61,541 nucleotides of DNA from the NCBI GenBank assembly GCA_030053925.1, contig JASGCX010000015.1, positions 1 to 61,541 of the forward strand, written 5' to 3'. Positions 7,904 to 17,220 of this stretch are shown here, piece after piece (within the stretch, counting starts at the first letter, position 1; every line of letters starts with the position of its first letter). The notes beneath the pieces were generated by a model. The model was not told the origin of the DNA. It searched no databases and saw only the letters and a program-made list of their open reading frames with translations. A program made the translations under genes and the position numbers. The DNA is from Flavobacterium sp. (GTDB lineage: Bacteria > Bacteroidota > Bacteroidia > Chitinophagales > Chitinophagaceae).

Positions 7904-8680
7904 CTAGTAGCGTTTTTTAAAGTTTCTATTGTTGTTTCTGTTTGATGTGGGTGCAGTACCATTTGGTCTGTTACCACTTTCGCGTTGGGGGCTAGCATTT
8001 CTATTGCTATTGCCCGCAGGCCTATTGCTATTGCCACTTTGTGGGCGGCTATTACTATTTCTGCCAGTAAAGTTTTGCCTGCGGTTGTTGTTGTTGTTGT
8101 TTCTGGTGTTGCCAAATTCTTCACGTTCAAAGCCGGTATTTGCACGATGCTTAATAAAGGGTGTTGCACTAAATTCTAGCGCACCATCGGTAATAATGTT
8201 TAGTTCGGTTCTTATCGTATCGTCGTGTACAAGTTCTTTGTGCCAGTTGCTATAAGTAAGTTTCATGTAGTAGGCAATAGAATTGGCAAAGCCAACTTTC
8301 TTTTCAGCATCATCTTCCTTTAAAGCCTTGTCTATCACCATTTCTAGGTTTTTGCCAAGGTGTGCATATTTAGGGTAGCGGCGAGGGTATTTCATTGGCT
8401 CGCCTTTAAGTTTATACGTTTCTTTTTGTGGTATAGGATAAGGGCTATCTACCTCTAATTTAAAATCGCTTATGGCAAATAAATGATCCCAAAGCATGTG
8501 CCTAAAATCATCTACATTACGTAAATGTGGGTTTAAAAACCCCATTAATTCTATTACAGCCTTCGCTTGTAAATTGCGTTTGTCTCTATCCTCAATTGTC
8601 ATTACATATTCTACCATACGCTGTATATGGCGCCCATATTCACGTAACCCTAAATGGTTGCGTTCGGTATTGTATTCCAT
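7904..8680 (-). CDS. DUF4290 family protein with disordered Asn/Arg-rich tail
   Basis: 258 residues from the Met at 8680 (MEYNTERNHLGLREYGRHIQ), which I prefer because a TACATTTG promoter box at 8703-8710 leaves too little room for the upstream Met at 8695. Residues 1-190 are the helical DUF4290 domain known from Bacteroidota; function unknown. Residues 193-258 are low complexity, rich in N, R, G, S and P (N-T-R-N-N-N-N, N-R-N-N-N-R-N-F-K-K-R-Y at the end), a positively charged tail of the kind seen in RNA-binding or condensate-forming proteins. The tail is encoded by AAC-type microsatellites, which may vary in length between strains. Confidence 0.8.
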   Translation of the reverse strand: MEYNTERNHLGLREYGRHIQRMVEYVMTIEDRDKRNLQAKAVIELMGFLNPHLRNVDDFRHMLWDHLFAISDFKLEVDSPYPIPQKETYKLKGEPMKYPRRYPKYAHLGKNLEMVIDKALKEDDAEKKVGFANSIAYYMKLTYSNWHKELVHDDTIRTELNIITDGALEFSATPFIKHRANTGFEREEFGNTRNNNNNNRRQNFTGRNSNSRPQSGNSNRPAGNSNRNASPQRESGNRPNGTAPTSNRNNNRNFKKRY

Positions 8681-8702
8681 CATTGTAAATCTCATAACAC
8701 TA

Positions 8703-8710
8703 CAAATGTA
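8703..8710 (-). promoter_or_regulatory. putative -7 element for the DUF4290 gene
   Basis: TACATTTG on the minus strand fits the Bacteroidota TAnnTTTG -7 consensus. No good TTTG -33 partner is at the expected distance. It places transcription initiation near 8696, which supports the translational start at 8680. Confidence 0.4.
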
Positions 8711-8802
8711 AGCATTGAGGCTTTTGCTTAAGAAATTTTATGTTATTGGTAACAGTTCTTTGCCATGCTGCTTAATCTGTTAGTTTTTGCTTGCCAACCT
8801 AC

Positions 8803-8810
8803 TACCTTTG
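8803..8810 (+). promoter_or_regulatory. putative -7 element for tag
   Basis: TACCTTTG fits TAnnTTTG and would start transcription near 8817. This lies inside the longest open frame and thus favours the shorter start of tag at 8855. No convincing -33 element. Confidence 0.35.
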
Positions 8811-8854
8811 GCACACTTAGCAATTTTAGTACTTTCACAAGCCACCAAACTAAT

Positions 8855-9412
8855 ATGGATGTTTCTAAAACCTACTGTGGTTATGCTAGCGCATTAGATG
8901 CTAGCAATGCACACAAAATGTATCACGATAAGCATTATGGCTTTCCTATTAACGATGATAACGAGCTTTTTTGCCGTTTAATACTAGAAATTAATCAGGC
9001 TGGCCTTAGCTGGACCACCATTTTAAACAAGCAAGCTAGTTTTCGCAAAGCCTACCATCAGTTTAATATAAAAAAAGTAGCCGCTTATAAAGCCGCAGAT
9101 ATTGAGCGTTTGTTAAGCGATGCAGGTATTATTCGCAATAAATTAAAGGTTTGTGCAGCCATACATAATGCCAATGTGATACTTGGCTTGCAAAAAGAAT
9201 ATGGCAGTTTTAAAGCTTGGCTAGATAAGCATCATCCAAAAACCAAACAAGAATGGATGAAGCTGTTTAAACAGCATTTTAAGTTTACTGGTGGCGAAAT
9301 TGTAAATGAGTTTTTAATGAGTACTGGTTATTTGCCAGGGGCGCACACTGCAGATTGTGCCATTTACCACCAAGTATTAAAAGCAAGCCCAGCATGGAAC
9401 CAAAAACCATAA
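8855..9412 (+). CDS. tag: DNA-3-methyladenine glycosylase I
   Basis: 185 residues from the Met at 8855 (MDVSKTYCGYA). The extra 30 residues of the longest frame are not family-like and contain a promoter box. Tag removes N3-methyladenine from alkylated DNA in base excision repair. Family landmarks: C-G-Y-A near the N-terminus (Zn-binding Cys), Y-H-D-K-H-Y-G-F-P, E-x-x-Q-A-G-L-S-W-x-x-I-L, R-N-x-x-K (I-I-R-N-K-L-K-V) and the C-terminal H-T-A-D-C (Zn-binding His and Cys). Length is normal. The 3' end overlaps the NadR-like kinase start by 19 nt, indicating translational coupling. Confidence 0.92.
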   Translation: MDVSKTYCGYASALDASNAHKMYHDKHYGFPINDDNELFCRLILEINQAGLSWTTILNKQASFRKAYHQFNIKKVAAYKAADIERLLSDAGIIRNKLKVCAAIHNANVILGLQKEYGSFKAWLDKHHPKTKQEWMKLFKQHFKFTGGEIVNEFLMSTGYLPGAHTADCAIYHQVLKASPAWNQKP

Positions 9413-9954
9413 ACCGCATTGTAATTATTGGCCCAGAAAGTACTGGAAAAAGTACGCTAACAGAGCAATTGGCCGCACATTACCAAACGGCTGCCTGTGC
9501 CGAGTATGCTAGAGAATATTTGTACGCACATGGTACTGCCTATACGTTTGACGATTTGCTTACAATAGCCCAAGGGCAAATAGCACTTGAAGAAGCAACA
9601 GTGACCAAGGTAATTGCTAACGCTACTTTGTGTAATTTGCCAGTGTTTATAGATACCAACATGTACGTAATGAAAGTGTGGTGCGAGTATGTTTTTGGCA
9701 AATGTCACCAGTATATTTTAGACCAAATTGTAGCCCGCCCATACGATTTGTATTTGCTTTGCAATATCGATTTGCCTTGGGTAAAAGACGAACTACGAGA
9801 ATATCCAGATGAAGGACCACGCAACGAATTGTACCATATTTATAAAGATTTACTCGTTAACCAAACTACACCTTGGGTACATATTAGTGGCAATTACCAG
9901 CAGCGCTTACACACAGCTATTTGTGCAGTTAATCAACACTTAAACATGCCTTAA
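9394..9954 (+). CDS. NadR-like AAA ATPase / ribosylnicotinamide kinase domain protein
   Basis: 186 residues from the Met at 9394 (MEPKTINRIVIIGPEST). The Walker A motif G-P-E-S-T-G-K-S-T lies at about 12-20. E-Y-A-R-E-Y-L (about 38-44), F-I-D-T-N (about 86-90) and D-x-x-R-E-Y-P-D-E (about 132) are characteristic of the NadR C-terminal kinase family, which phosphorylates nicotinamide riboside to NMN in NAD salvage. The NadR repressor and adenylyltransferase domains are absent; short single-domain forms are common in Bacteroidota. It overlaps tag by 19 nt, so both are in one transcript. Confidence 0.85.
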   Translation: MEPKTINRIVIIGPESTGKSTLTEQLAAHYQTAACAEYAREYLYAHGTAYTFDDLLTIAQGQIALEEATVTKVIANATLCNLPVFIDTNMYVMKVWCEYVFGKCHQYILDQIVARPYDLYLLCNIDLPWVKDELREYPDEGPRNELYHIYKDLLVNQTTPWVHISGNYQQRLHTAICAVNQHLNMP

Positions 9955-10083
9955 ATGCCTACTCATTTACCCCAGTGAGAGTGATTACTTACTGTATTTT
10001 CCATTCATCCCAAACTTATGTAGCAACAATGACAAATGCATTTACCTTTAAATCTCATTTTAGCCATCCCTTATTTATTTTGT

Positions 10084-11142
10084 ATGATAAATAGATTTCT
10101 CTCTTTAACTACTATTGTTTTTTTAGTAGCAACACTAAGTTGCAAAAGCAAGCAGGAAGACAAAAAACCAACTACACCACCACCTACAGTAGTAGATGTG
10201 TTAATAGCATCGGACCAAAAAATAAGCAATACCATAGAGGTTAATGGTACGGTGGTGGCTGCCGAATATGTAGAACTGCACCCAGAAGTAAGTGGTAGAC
10301 TTACCTACCTTAACATACCAGAAGGTAGCCGTGTAGAAAAAGGCACCATAATGGCTAAAATAAATGATGCCGATTTGCAAGCACAGGTTGCTAAAACCAA
10401 AGTACTGCTAGAACTTGCCCAAAAAACAGAAGAACGCTATAGAAAATTATTGGCAGTAAATGGTATAAACCAAGCTGATTATGTTGCGATACTATACCAA
10501 ATAAATGGCTACAAGGCCGATTTGCTGTACACACAAGCATTGATAGATAAAACCGTGATAAAAGCACCATTTAGCGGTACGGTAGGCTTGCGCCAAATAA
10601 GCCCAGGTGCTTACGTAACCACTGCTTCTATTATTGCTACCATACAGCAGCTAGATAAACTAAAAGTAGACCTTACCGTACCCGAAACCTATGCCAAAAT
10701 ACTACGCAAAGGCAATACCATAGATGTAGTGCTAGACAATGGTACAGGTGCAAAACAAAAAGCAACAATTGTAGCTGTAGAGCCTCAAGCCAACCTTGCC
10801 ACACGTAGCCTTAAAGTGCGTGCTGTACTTGATAATGGTAGGGCTAACCCCGGTGGTTTTGTAAAAGCCTATTTAGACGCAGGTGACAATAACAAAGCCA
10901 TTTTAATACCTACCAATTGCATTATACCAGACGATAAAAACAATCTTGTAATTGTGGTAAAAGATGGTAAAGCTGTTTTTGTATCGGTTAAAACTGGTGT
11001 AAGGCAAGCCAATGTGGTAGAAATTACCAATGGCATTAAAGCAGGCGATAGCGTTGTGGTTACAGGCGTACTATTTGCAAGGCCAAAGGCCAAACTTAAA
11101 ATACGTAGCGTAAAGCAATTTAAAGATTTAAACCCACAATAA
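10084..11142 (+). CDS. RND efflux periplasmic adaptor subunit (membrane fusion protein)
   Basis: 352 residues from the Met at 10084, which gives a lipoprotein-type signal (I-V-F-L-V-A-T-L-S-C). Residues about 50-90 and 165-195 form the split biotinyl-lipoyl domain (H-P-E-V-S-G-R-L, then I-K-A-P-F-S-G-T-V-G-L), with a short alpha-hairpin between them (about 95-145), and a beta-barrel domain after. It bridges the inner-membrane pump and an outer-membrane channel. The pump gene follows after 137 nt. No TolC-like gene is adjacent, so an outer-membrane partner must be encoded elsewhere. Confidence 0.9.
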   Translation: MINRFLSLTTIVFLVATLSCKSKQEDKKPTTPPPTVVDVLIASDQKISNTIEVNGTVVAAEYVELHPEVSGRLTYLNIPEGSRVEKGTIMAKINDADLQAQVAKTKVLLELAQKTEERYRKLLAVNGINQADYVAILYQINGYKADLLYTQALIDKTVIKAPFSGTVGLRQISPGAYVTTASIIATIQQLDKLKVDLTVPETYAKILRKGNTIDVVLDNGTGAKQKATIVAVEPQANLATRSLKVRAVLDNGRANPGGFVKAYLDAGDNNKAILIPTNCIIPDDKNNLVIVVKDGKAVFVSVKTGVRQANVVEITNGIKAGDSVVVTGVLFARPKAKLKIRSVKQFKDLNPQ

Positions 11143-11279
11143 ATATTGTTGCTAAGGGTTTGCCACTGCGGCACTTAAACACAGTGTTTTTTTCTCTGAA
11201 ATTCTGTGGCAGTTATAGCTTTCAGCAAAGTTTGCTAGTGCTAAAAAGTAGTTATTTGTAAAAGGAATGCATTTTTATT

Positions 11280-14200
11280 ATGAATATTTCTGAATTATCG
11301 TTAAAGCGCCCAGTACTTGCTACGGTTATGAACCTTGCCATTATACTTTTTGGTATAGTGGGCTACACTTATTTAGCCGTAAGAGATTATCCCGCAATAG
11401 ACCCACCAGTTGTAAACGTAAGTACCAGCTATACAGGTGCCAACTCAGATATTATTAGTAACCAAATTACCGAGCCATTAGAAAAACAAATTAATGGCAT
11501 ACCAGGTATTAGAACCATCACCTCATCTAGCTCGCTAGGTAGTAGTAATATATCGGTAGAGTTTAACTTGGGAGTAAATTTAGAAGCCGCTGCAAGTGAT
11601 GTACGTGACAAAGTAAGCCAGGCGCAACGTAGCTTACCGCAAGATATAGATGCACCGCCAGTGGTTTCTAAATCTGATGCTAGCAGCGATTTTATTTTAA
11701 TACTAGCAGTGCAAAGCCGTACCAAAAGTTTAATGGAATTAAGCGAGTACGCAGAAAATGTATTGCAACAGCAAATACAAACCATAAACGATGTAAGTGC
11801 CGTAAACATATTTGGACAAAAGCGTTACTCAATGCGCTTGTGGCTTAATCCCGATAAAATGAATGCCTTTGGCGTAGCATTTACCGATATAAAAACTGCC
11901 CTAGCTACCGAAAACATCGATTTGCCGCCAGGTAAAATTTACGGTAATAATACAGAGTTAACCATTCGTACCATTGGCCGTTTAACTTCGGAAAAAGATT
12001 TTAGAGACCTTATTATTAGAGAAGATGCCGCAGGTATTGTACGCCTTAGCGATGTGGCAAAAGTAGAACTTGGCCCCGAAACCATAGAACAAAGCTGGAA
12101 ATACAATGGTGTAAATGCAGTAGGCCTTGCAGTAGTGCCACAGCCAGGCGCAAATAATATTGAAATTGCCAACCAGTTTTACAAACGTTTAGATCAGATA
12201 AAAAAGAACAGTAAGTCTGATATTGAGTTTAAAATTCTCATTGATAATACTATCAATATTCGCAAATCGTTAGAAGAGGTAAAAGAAACTTTATTGCTTT
12301 CTTTTGGCTTAGTGGTGCTAGTTATTTTCTTCTTTTTTAGAAACTGGCTAATTGCCATTAGGCCATTAATAGACATTCCTATTTCGTTGGTGGCTACTTT
12401 CTTTATCATGTATATATCGGGTTTTTCGGTAAATATTTTAACCTTATTAGGTATTGTATTGGCCACAGGCTTGGTGGTAGATGATGGTATTGTGGTTACA
12501 GAAAACATCTTTAGAAAACTAGAAGAAGGCTTGCCCATACGCAAGGCGGCTTTAGAAGGTAGTAAAGAAATTTTGTTTGCGGTAATATCTACTTCTATCA
12601 CTTTGGCGGTAGTGTTTTTACCAGTTATTTTCTTAGAAGGTTTTGTTGGTAGGTTGTTTCGTGAGTTTGGTGTAACACTAGCAGCGGCGGTATTAATATC
12701 TGCTTTTGTATCGCTTACCATTACACCGGTGCTTAACGTGTATTTAAACAAAAAAGATGCAGGGCATGGTAAGTTTTACGAACGCACCGAGCCATTTTTT
12801 AAAGGCATGGAAAACGGCTACAAGCGTTTACTACAAAGCTTTATGCGTATTAGATGGGCAGCTTGGGTAATTGTTGGTGGGTGTGTGTGTATGATATATT
12901 TTATTATGAAAACATTACAAAGCGAAATAGCACCGCTAGAAGATAGAAGCAGTATTCGTTTTACAGTTACAGGTGCCGAGGGCACTAGCTACTCATCTAT
13001 GCTGGCCATTACCGATAAAATAGCCGATTACCTTAACGATTCGGTGCCAGAACGTGACTTTATTTTTGCCCGTGTAAGTGGTGGTTTTGGTGGTGGTGGG
13101 GTTAACCAATCGCAGCCAAGGCTTGGTTTGGTAGAGCCAAACCAGCGTAAACGTACACAAATGGAAATATATCTTGACTTGCAAAAGAAACTTAGCCGTT
13201 TTAATGAGGTAAAAATTTTTCCAACACAAGAGCCAACCATTGCTGTAGGGCTTGCTTCTAGAGGTGCGCTACCTGTGCAGTTTGTGTTGCAAAACCTAGA
13301 GTTAAGTAAGTTGAAAGAAATTATTCCTAAGTTTTTAGATGAAGTGCGTAAGGATAAAACCTTTGCCAATGCAGATGTAAACCTGAAGTTTAATAAGCCC
13401 GAAGTACAATTAACCATTGATAGAACCAAGGTGCGAGACCTTGGCCTATCTAGCCAAGATGTGGTATCGGCTATACAAAGTGCGTTTAGCGGTGGTAGGT
13501 TGGCCTACTTTATTATGAAGGGCTACCAATACCAAGTAATAGCACAAGTAGAGCGAGACAGCCGCAACCAACCAGATGACATTTCTAAACTGTATGTGCG
13601 CAACAAAAATGGTGATAATATTCCTTTAAGTTCTGTGGTGCATTTAGAGCCTAGTAGTAACCCCGCTACTTTGTACAACTTTAACCGTTACAAAGCTGCT
13701 ACTATACAGGCTTCATTAGCCGAAGGCAAAACCGTTGGCGATGGTATAGATGCCATGAATGCCATTGGTAAACGGTTGCTAGACGAATCTTTTCAAACGG
13801 CATTAAGTGGGCAGTCGAGAGATTATGCCGAAAGCAGTTCTAATATACTATTTGCTTTTGGCCTTGCTTTAATACTTATTTACTTAGTATTAGCGGCACA
13901 GTTTGAAAGTTTTATAGATCCATTTACCATTATGATTACGGTACCATTGGCATTAAGCGGCGCATTGCTTAGCTTGTATTTATTTAACCAAACCATTAAT
14001 ATTTTTTCGGAAATTGGTATGATTATGTTGATAGGCTTGGTAACTAAAAATGGTATTTTGATAGTAGAATTTGCCAACCAAAAACGTGAGCTTGGCCTAA
14101 GTAAAATGGAAGCCGTTATAGAAGCATCGCAGCAACGTTTACGCCCTATTTTAATGACAAGTTTGGCTACCTCGTTAGGTGCACTACCTATTGCCCTAAG

Positions 14201-14354
14201 CCTTGGTGCAGGTAGTACTAGCCGCATACCATTAGGTATAGTAATTGTGGGCGGTATCTTGTTCTCTTTAATACTTACCCTATTTGTAATACCTGCGGTG
14301 TACACGTATTTTAGCGGTAAGCGTCACTCTAAAAAGCATCCTACTAAAATTTAA
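11280..14354 (+). CDS. RND family efflux transporter permease (AcrB/MexB type, HAE1)
   Basis: 1024 residues, standard for hydrophobe/amphiphile efflux RND pumps. Topology: one TM helix at about 10-30, a large periplasmic porter/docking domain, TM helices at about 335-500, a second periplasmic loop and the last TM block (about 850-1010). The proton-relay region G-L-V-V-D-D-G-I-V-V-T-E-N (about 396-408) contains the Asp-Asp pair expected in TM4. It exports toxic compounds by proton antiport together with the upstream adaptor. Exact substrates cannot be read from sequence. Confidence 0.93.
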   Translation: MNISELSLKRPVLATVMNLAIILFGIVGYTYLAVRDYPAIDPPVVNVSTSYTGANSDIISNQITEPLEKQINGIPGIRTITSSSSLGSSNISVEFNLGVNLEAAASDVRDKVSQAQRSLPQDIDAPPVVSKSDASSDFILILAVQSRTKSLMELSEYAENVLQQQIQTINDVSAVNIFGQKRYSMRLWLNPDKMNAFGVAFTDIKTALATENIDLPPGKIYGNNTELTIRTIGRLTSEKDFRDLIIREDAAGIVRLSDVAKVELGPETIEQSWKYNGVNAVGLAVVPQPGANNIEIANQFYKRLDQIKKNSKSDIEFKILIDNTINIRKSLEEVKETLLLSFGLVVLVIFFFFRNWLIAIRPLIDIPISLVATFFIMYISGFSVNILTLLGIVLATGLVVDDGIVVTENIFRKLEEGLPIRKAALEGSKEILFAVISTSITLAVVFLPVIFLEGFVGRLFREFGVTLAAAVLISAFVSLTITPVLNVYLNKKDAGHGKFYERTEPFFKGMENGYKRLLQSFMRIRWAAWVIVGGCVCMIYFIMKTLQSEIAPLEDRSSIRFTVTGAEGTSYSSMLAITDKIADYLNDSVPERDFIFARVSGGFGGGGVNQSQPRLGLVEPNQRKRTQMEIYLDLQKKLSRFNEVKIFPTQEPTIAVGLASRGALPVQFVLQNLELSKLKEIIPKFLDEVRKDKTFANADVNLKFNKPEVQLTIDRTKVRDLGLSSQDVVSAIQSAFSGGRLAYFIMKGYQYQVIAQVERDSRNQPDDISKLYVRNKNGDNIPLSSVVHLEPSSNPATLYNFNRYKAATIQASLAEGKTVGDGIDAMNAIGKRLLDESFQTALSGQSRDYAESSSNILFAFGLALILIYLVLAAQFESFIDPFTIMITVPLALSGALLSLYLFNQTINIFSEIGMIMLIGLVTKNGILIVEFANQKRELGLSKMEAVIEASQQRLRPILMTSLATSLGALPIALSLGAGSTSRIPLGIVIVGGILFSLILTLFVIPAVYTYFSGKRHSKKHPTKI

Positions 14355-14388
14355 ACTACCATGACTTTGCCGACCCGACCCCATGCTA

Positions 14389-14452
14389 TTTTTAGCACAT
14401 TGCAAGGCACACAAAACCCACACACAAAGCCAACCTTGCAAAGAGCTAAAAA
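14389..14452. repeat. hairpin and flank repeat left of the Septu operon
   Basis: Two 19-nt arms (14389-14407 and 14434-14452; 16 of 19 paired) form an inverted repeat just after the RND stop codon. The right arm includes AAGCCAACCTTGCAAA, which recurs in direct orientation to the right of the operon at 17287-17303. A second direct repeat, CCAACGCACCAAG, is at 14455-14467 and 17226-17238. The paired flanking repeats mark the defence genes as an inserted block. Confidence 0.65.
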
Positions 14453-14579
14453 TGCCAACGCACCAAGCCCACCCACCACCCAGCGGACGGAATTCTTATG
14501 AGCTTCATGTCGAAAAATCAGCAATTAGCAATCTAAGCAATCTTGACTTTCGCCAAAATACCATTTAAAATATTATAAC

Positions 14580-14602
14580 TATATTTGACCAGTTTTGTCA
14601 AA
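14580..14602 (+). promoter_or_regulatory. putative promoter -7 box with overlapping operator of the Septu operon
   Basis: TATATTTG (14580-14587) fits TAnnTTTG. The inverted repeat TTTGAC-7 nt-GTCAAA (14584-14602) overlaps it, and TTTTGTCAAAA (14593-14603) is itself a perfect palindrome. The position, 15 nt before the XRE start, is that of an autoregulatory operator for the XRE protein encoded first in the operon. Confidence 0.5.
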
Positions 14603-14616
14603 ACACATATTGTCTT

Positions 14617-14910
14617 ATGAGTAACTTTGGATACTTAATACGAATAGCAAGAGAAGAGAAAGGTTTGTTCCTTCGGCAGGTTGCTGCCGAATTGGAAATT
14701 GACCAAGCCATTATTAGCAAATTTGAACGCAATGAACGTAAGCCGACAAAGGAACAAGTTCTGAAATTTGCCAAATTTTACAAACTCGACAAAGAAACTT
14801 TATTGGTTGAATGGTTAAGTGACAAAGTAGCCGATGACCTGCAAGACGAGAATTTAGCAGATAAGGTTTTGAAAGCTGCTGAGCAAAAAATTAAATACAA
14901 GAAAAAGTAA
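14617..14910 (+). CDS. XRE family transcriptional regulator of the Septu operon
   Basis: 97 residues. The HTH_3 domain spans about 6-62: L-I-R-I-A-R-E-E-K-G-L-F-L-R-Q-V-A-A-E-L-E-I-D-Q-A-I-I-S-K-F-E-R-N-E-R-K-P-T, with the second and recognition helices clear. A charged C-terminal helix follows (about 70-97). It is first in a three-gene set (29 nt to the ATPase gene). It probably represses the defence operon through the inverted repeat in front of it. XRE genes of this kind frequently accompany ATPase/HNH defence pairs and methyltransferase genes in Bacteroidota. Confidence 0.85.
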   Translation: MSNFGYLIRIAREEKGLFLRQVAAELEIDQAIISKFERNERKPTKEQVLKFAKFYKLDKETLLVEWLSDKVADDLQDENLADKVLKAAEQKIKYKKK

Positions 14911-14939
14911 TAAATTCATTTACACTACATAAAGGAAGT

Positions 14940-16433
14940 ATGAAAATAGAAAATATCAATATAGAGAATTTCAGATGCTTCAAAAGCTATGAAATTTCAT
15001 TCGGTAAAAAAACTACTGTTTTAATTGGTAAAAATGGAACTGGTAAAACAAATGTACTAACAGGACTTGTTTACTCTCTTAGTTTTCCATTCGCAAAAAA
15101 TGAAATAAAAGGTATCCAAACTATTGGCACTAGTTCACCTGATTTAAAAGTTGCAGCGATTGATAACAAAGGAACTTTTGATGCCAGATTTGACGATAAA
15201 GTTAATGACTATATCTATCCCATCAAACTAACCAACAAGGCAATTTTTAATAATGAAGAATTGGAATGGGCAATGGTAAAAGAAAAAAAAGGAGGCGGTC
15301 TTTCATCTTCATTGTATAAAAAAGCGTTTGAAAAGTTTCAGCTATATTACAATAACAATGATATTAATAAGCCACTACCTATTTTAGCATTTTTTACAGA
15401 TTCATTTCCCCATATCGAAGCAAATATTAGTGGCTATGCAAAAACTGTTCTGACATCTGAAAATGGATTGCCAAGAAATTTCGGTTACTACAAGTGGGAT
15501 GAAAAAAATAATTGTATCGGTATATGGAAGGAGCGATATACAAAAGTTTATACTTCATTAAACAATTTTAAACGACCTGAATATAGTATTATTAATGAAT
15601 TGAATGATTTGTACTTAATGATTGAAAATGCACCAGACCATGATGATATTGTAAAGTGGAAATTAAAAGCAGAACGACTAAGAAAGGAGCTAGACACGAT
15701 TAGGACTGAATTAAAAAAAGACCCTGAATTTATTGAACTTAATTTCATAGATAGTAAGCTTAAAAAATTCACAGATTCATTAGATGAAAAATATAATTTT
15801 ATAAATAAGGAATTTGAGATAAAGCAAATAAAAGTAATAGGAACAAGTAAAACAGAGCAACACATTCAATTTGATTTCATAGATGAAAGAACGATATTTT
15901 TTGATAACTTACCAATGGGTTACAAAAGGCTTTTTTCAATTGTTTTTGATATTGCATACCGTAGCTTTATTTTGAACAAAGATGCTGAACCTACTGGTAT
16001 TGTAATTATTGATGAAATAGAACTTCATCTTCATCCAACACTGCAACAAGAAGTGTTAAATCGATTCAAAAAAACTTTCCCTGAAATTCAATTTATTGTA
16101 AGTACTCACTCTCCATTGGTGATAAGTAATTTAAAAGCAAATGCGGAAGAAGATAAAGTTATACGTTTAGAAAATGATGGTAATAGATATTATTGGGAGC
16201 CTGTAGAAAATGTTTATGGTATTGACTACACCACCAATTTAATGGAGGTGATGGAAAGTGACTATCGTTCTTCTACAATTGACAAATTGATTAATGCGTA
16301 CTTAGTATTATTTGGAAAGAAGAAGGAAACCGAGGCTACATTAATGCTTCAAAAGCTTAAAGATTATTTAGGTGGCGAAATTCCCAACTTGTTACAAAAA
16401 GAAATTGACAATCAAAAGAAAGCCTATTTGTAG
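14940..16433 (+). CDS. ptuA: AAA ATPase, PtuA-like component of Septu defence
   Basis: 497 residues of the SMC/RecF-like ABC ATPase class. Walker A is G30-K-N-G-T-G-K-T37; a coiled middle segment (about 235-300) follows; the signature region F-D-N-L-P-M-G-Y-K-R-L (about 322-332), Walker B G-I-V-I-I-D-E-I-E-L-H-L-H-P (about 355-368) and the switch S-T-H-S-P (about 388-392) come in the right order. It is followed after 4 nt by an HNH gene, the defining pair of Septu (PtuA plus PtuB), an anti-phage system in which the ATPase and nuclease form one complex. The assignment to Septu is by architecture and order. Confidence 0.8.
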   Translation: MKIENINIENFRCFKSYEISFGKKTTVLIGKNGTGKTNVLTGLVYSLSFPFAKNEIKGIQTIGTSSPDLKVAAIDNKGTFDARFDDKVNDYIYPIKLTNKAIFNNEELEWAMVKEKKGGGLSSSLYKKAFEKFQLYYNNNDINKPLPILAFFTDSFPHIEANISGYAKTVLTSENGLPRNFGYYKWDEKNNCIGIWKERYTKVYTSLNNFKRPEYSIINELNDLYLMIENAPDHDDIVKWKLKAERLRKELDTIRTELKKDPEFIELNFIDSKLKKFTDSLDEKYNFINKEFEIKQIKVIGTSKTEQHIQFDFIDERTIFFDNLPMGYKRLFSIVFDIAYRSFILNKDAEPTGIVIIDEIELHLHPTLQQEVLNRFKKTFPEIQFIVSTHSPLVISNLKANAEEDKVIRLENDGNRYYWEPVENVYGIDYTTNLMEVMESDYRSSTIDKLINAYLVLFGKKKETEATLMLQKLKDYLGGEIPNLLQKEIDNQKKAYL

Positions 16434-16437
16434 TGTT

Positions 16438-17220
16438 ATGAAATATATTGACAAATCCATTAACGAAACGGCAGGCAAGCAAATTGTCGATAATTTATTA
16501 GAGCATTGTTGGATAGATGACCAAAATCGCTATATTAATGCTGATTATGAGAATGGTTTGTGTGACAATAGAACAACATTTTATAAAGAACTTAGTGAAG
16601 TATTGCTGGAAGAGCAGAATGGGCTTTGTTGTTACTGTTTGAAAGAAATTAATGAAGACAGTACAACTCTAGAACATATAATCCCAAACAAATTGAAGTT
16701 AGGTGATTTTGGTTCTTATCTTGTTACTGATGAACTAAGAAACAATGTAATTCATAAAACAGCTTTTGACAGAAGTGCAAAGGTAATCCCGCCAGTACAT
16801 TATCCACACGACATTGCTTACCACAATTTAATTGCTTCTTGCAATAGTAAGAAGCATTGCAATAATTACAGAAGCGATAAGAAAATAGAGCCTTTTATAT
16901 TTGATGCTAATATTGAAACTCTCGTTGAATACGATAGAGCAGGCAATGCCTCTTGCGTTCAATACGACGACGATTTACAAAAGTTAGGATTATCAAATAC
17001 AAATAGTCCATTAAAACTTATTAGAATGATTTGGTACAAATTAGCACAAATTTTTAATCAGATAAATGAGATTACTGCAGAAATAATTGATGATATTATT
17101 TATGAACTCATTCTACTTTTTGATGGTAATAGGGTGTTAGAGAACTTTACAAATACGCCTTCATACAAAGAAGATGTATTAAGATACAAATGGTTTTTCC
17201 AGTATTATAAAGGTGCTTAG
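16438..17220 (+). CDS. ptuB: HNH endonuclease, PtuB-like component of Septu defence
   Basis: 260 residues from the ATG at 16438, 4 nt after the ATPase stop; the longer frame would overlap the ATPase gene with unrelated residues. The nuclease core has C64-C-Y-C67 (Zn), T-L-E-H80-I-I-P-N (catalytic His), then N130-L-I-A-S-C135-N-S-K-K-H-C141 (second Zn pair and HNH Asn), followed by K-K-I-E-P-F. This H-N-H with two CxxC-like knuckles is the arrangement of the TIGR02646/PtuB group. It should be the DNA-cutting effector of the pair. The stop codon TAG is 5 nt before the CCAACGCACCAAG flank repeat. Confidence 0.8.
   Translation: MKYIDKSINETAGKQIVDNLLEHCWIDDQNRYINADYENGLCDNRTTFYKELSEVLLEEQNGLCCYCLKEINEDSTTLEHIIPNKLKLGDFGSYLVTDELRNNVIHKTAFDRSAKVIPPVHYPHDIAYHNLIASCNSKKHCNNYRSDKKIEPFIFDANIETLVEYDRAGNASCVQYDDDLQKLGLSNTNSPLKLIRMIWYKLAQIFNQINEITAEIIDDIIYELILLFDGNRVLENFTNTPSYKEDVLRYKWFFQYYKGA

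Noticed and set aside
7768-8255. Long ORFs opposite or shifted to the DUF4290 gene
   Set aside because: They come from the repetitive AAC/GGC tail region read in other frames; the Leu- and Ala-rich products have no protein-like pattern.
14383-14568. 61-residue ORF before the Septu operon
   Set aside because: It is read through the flank repeats and hairpin; composition is not protein-like.
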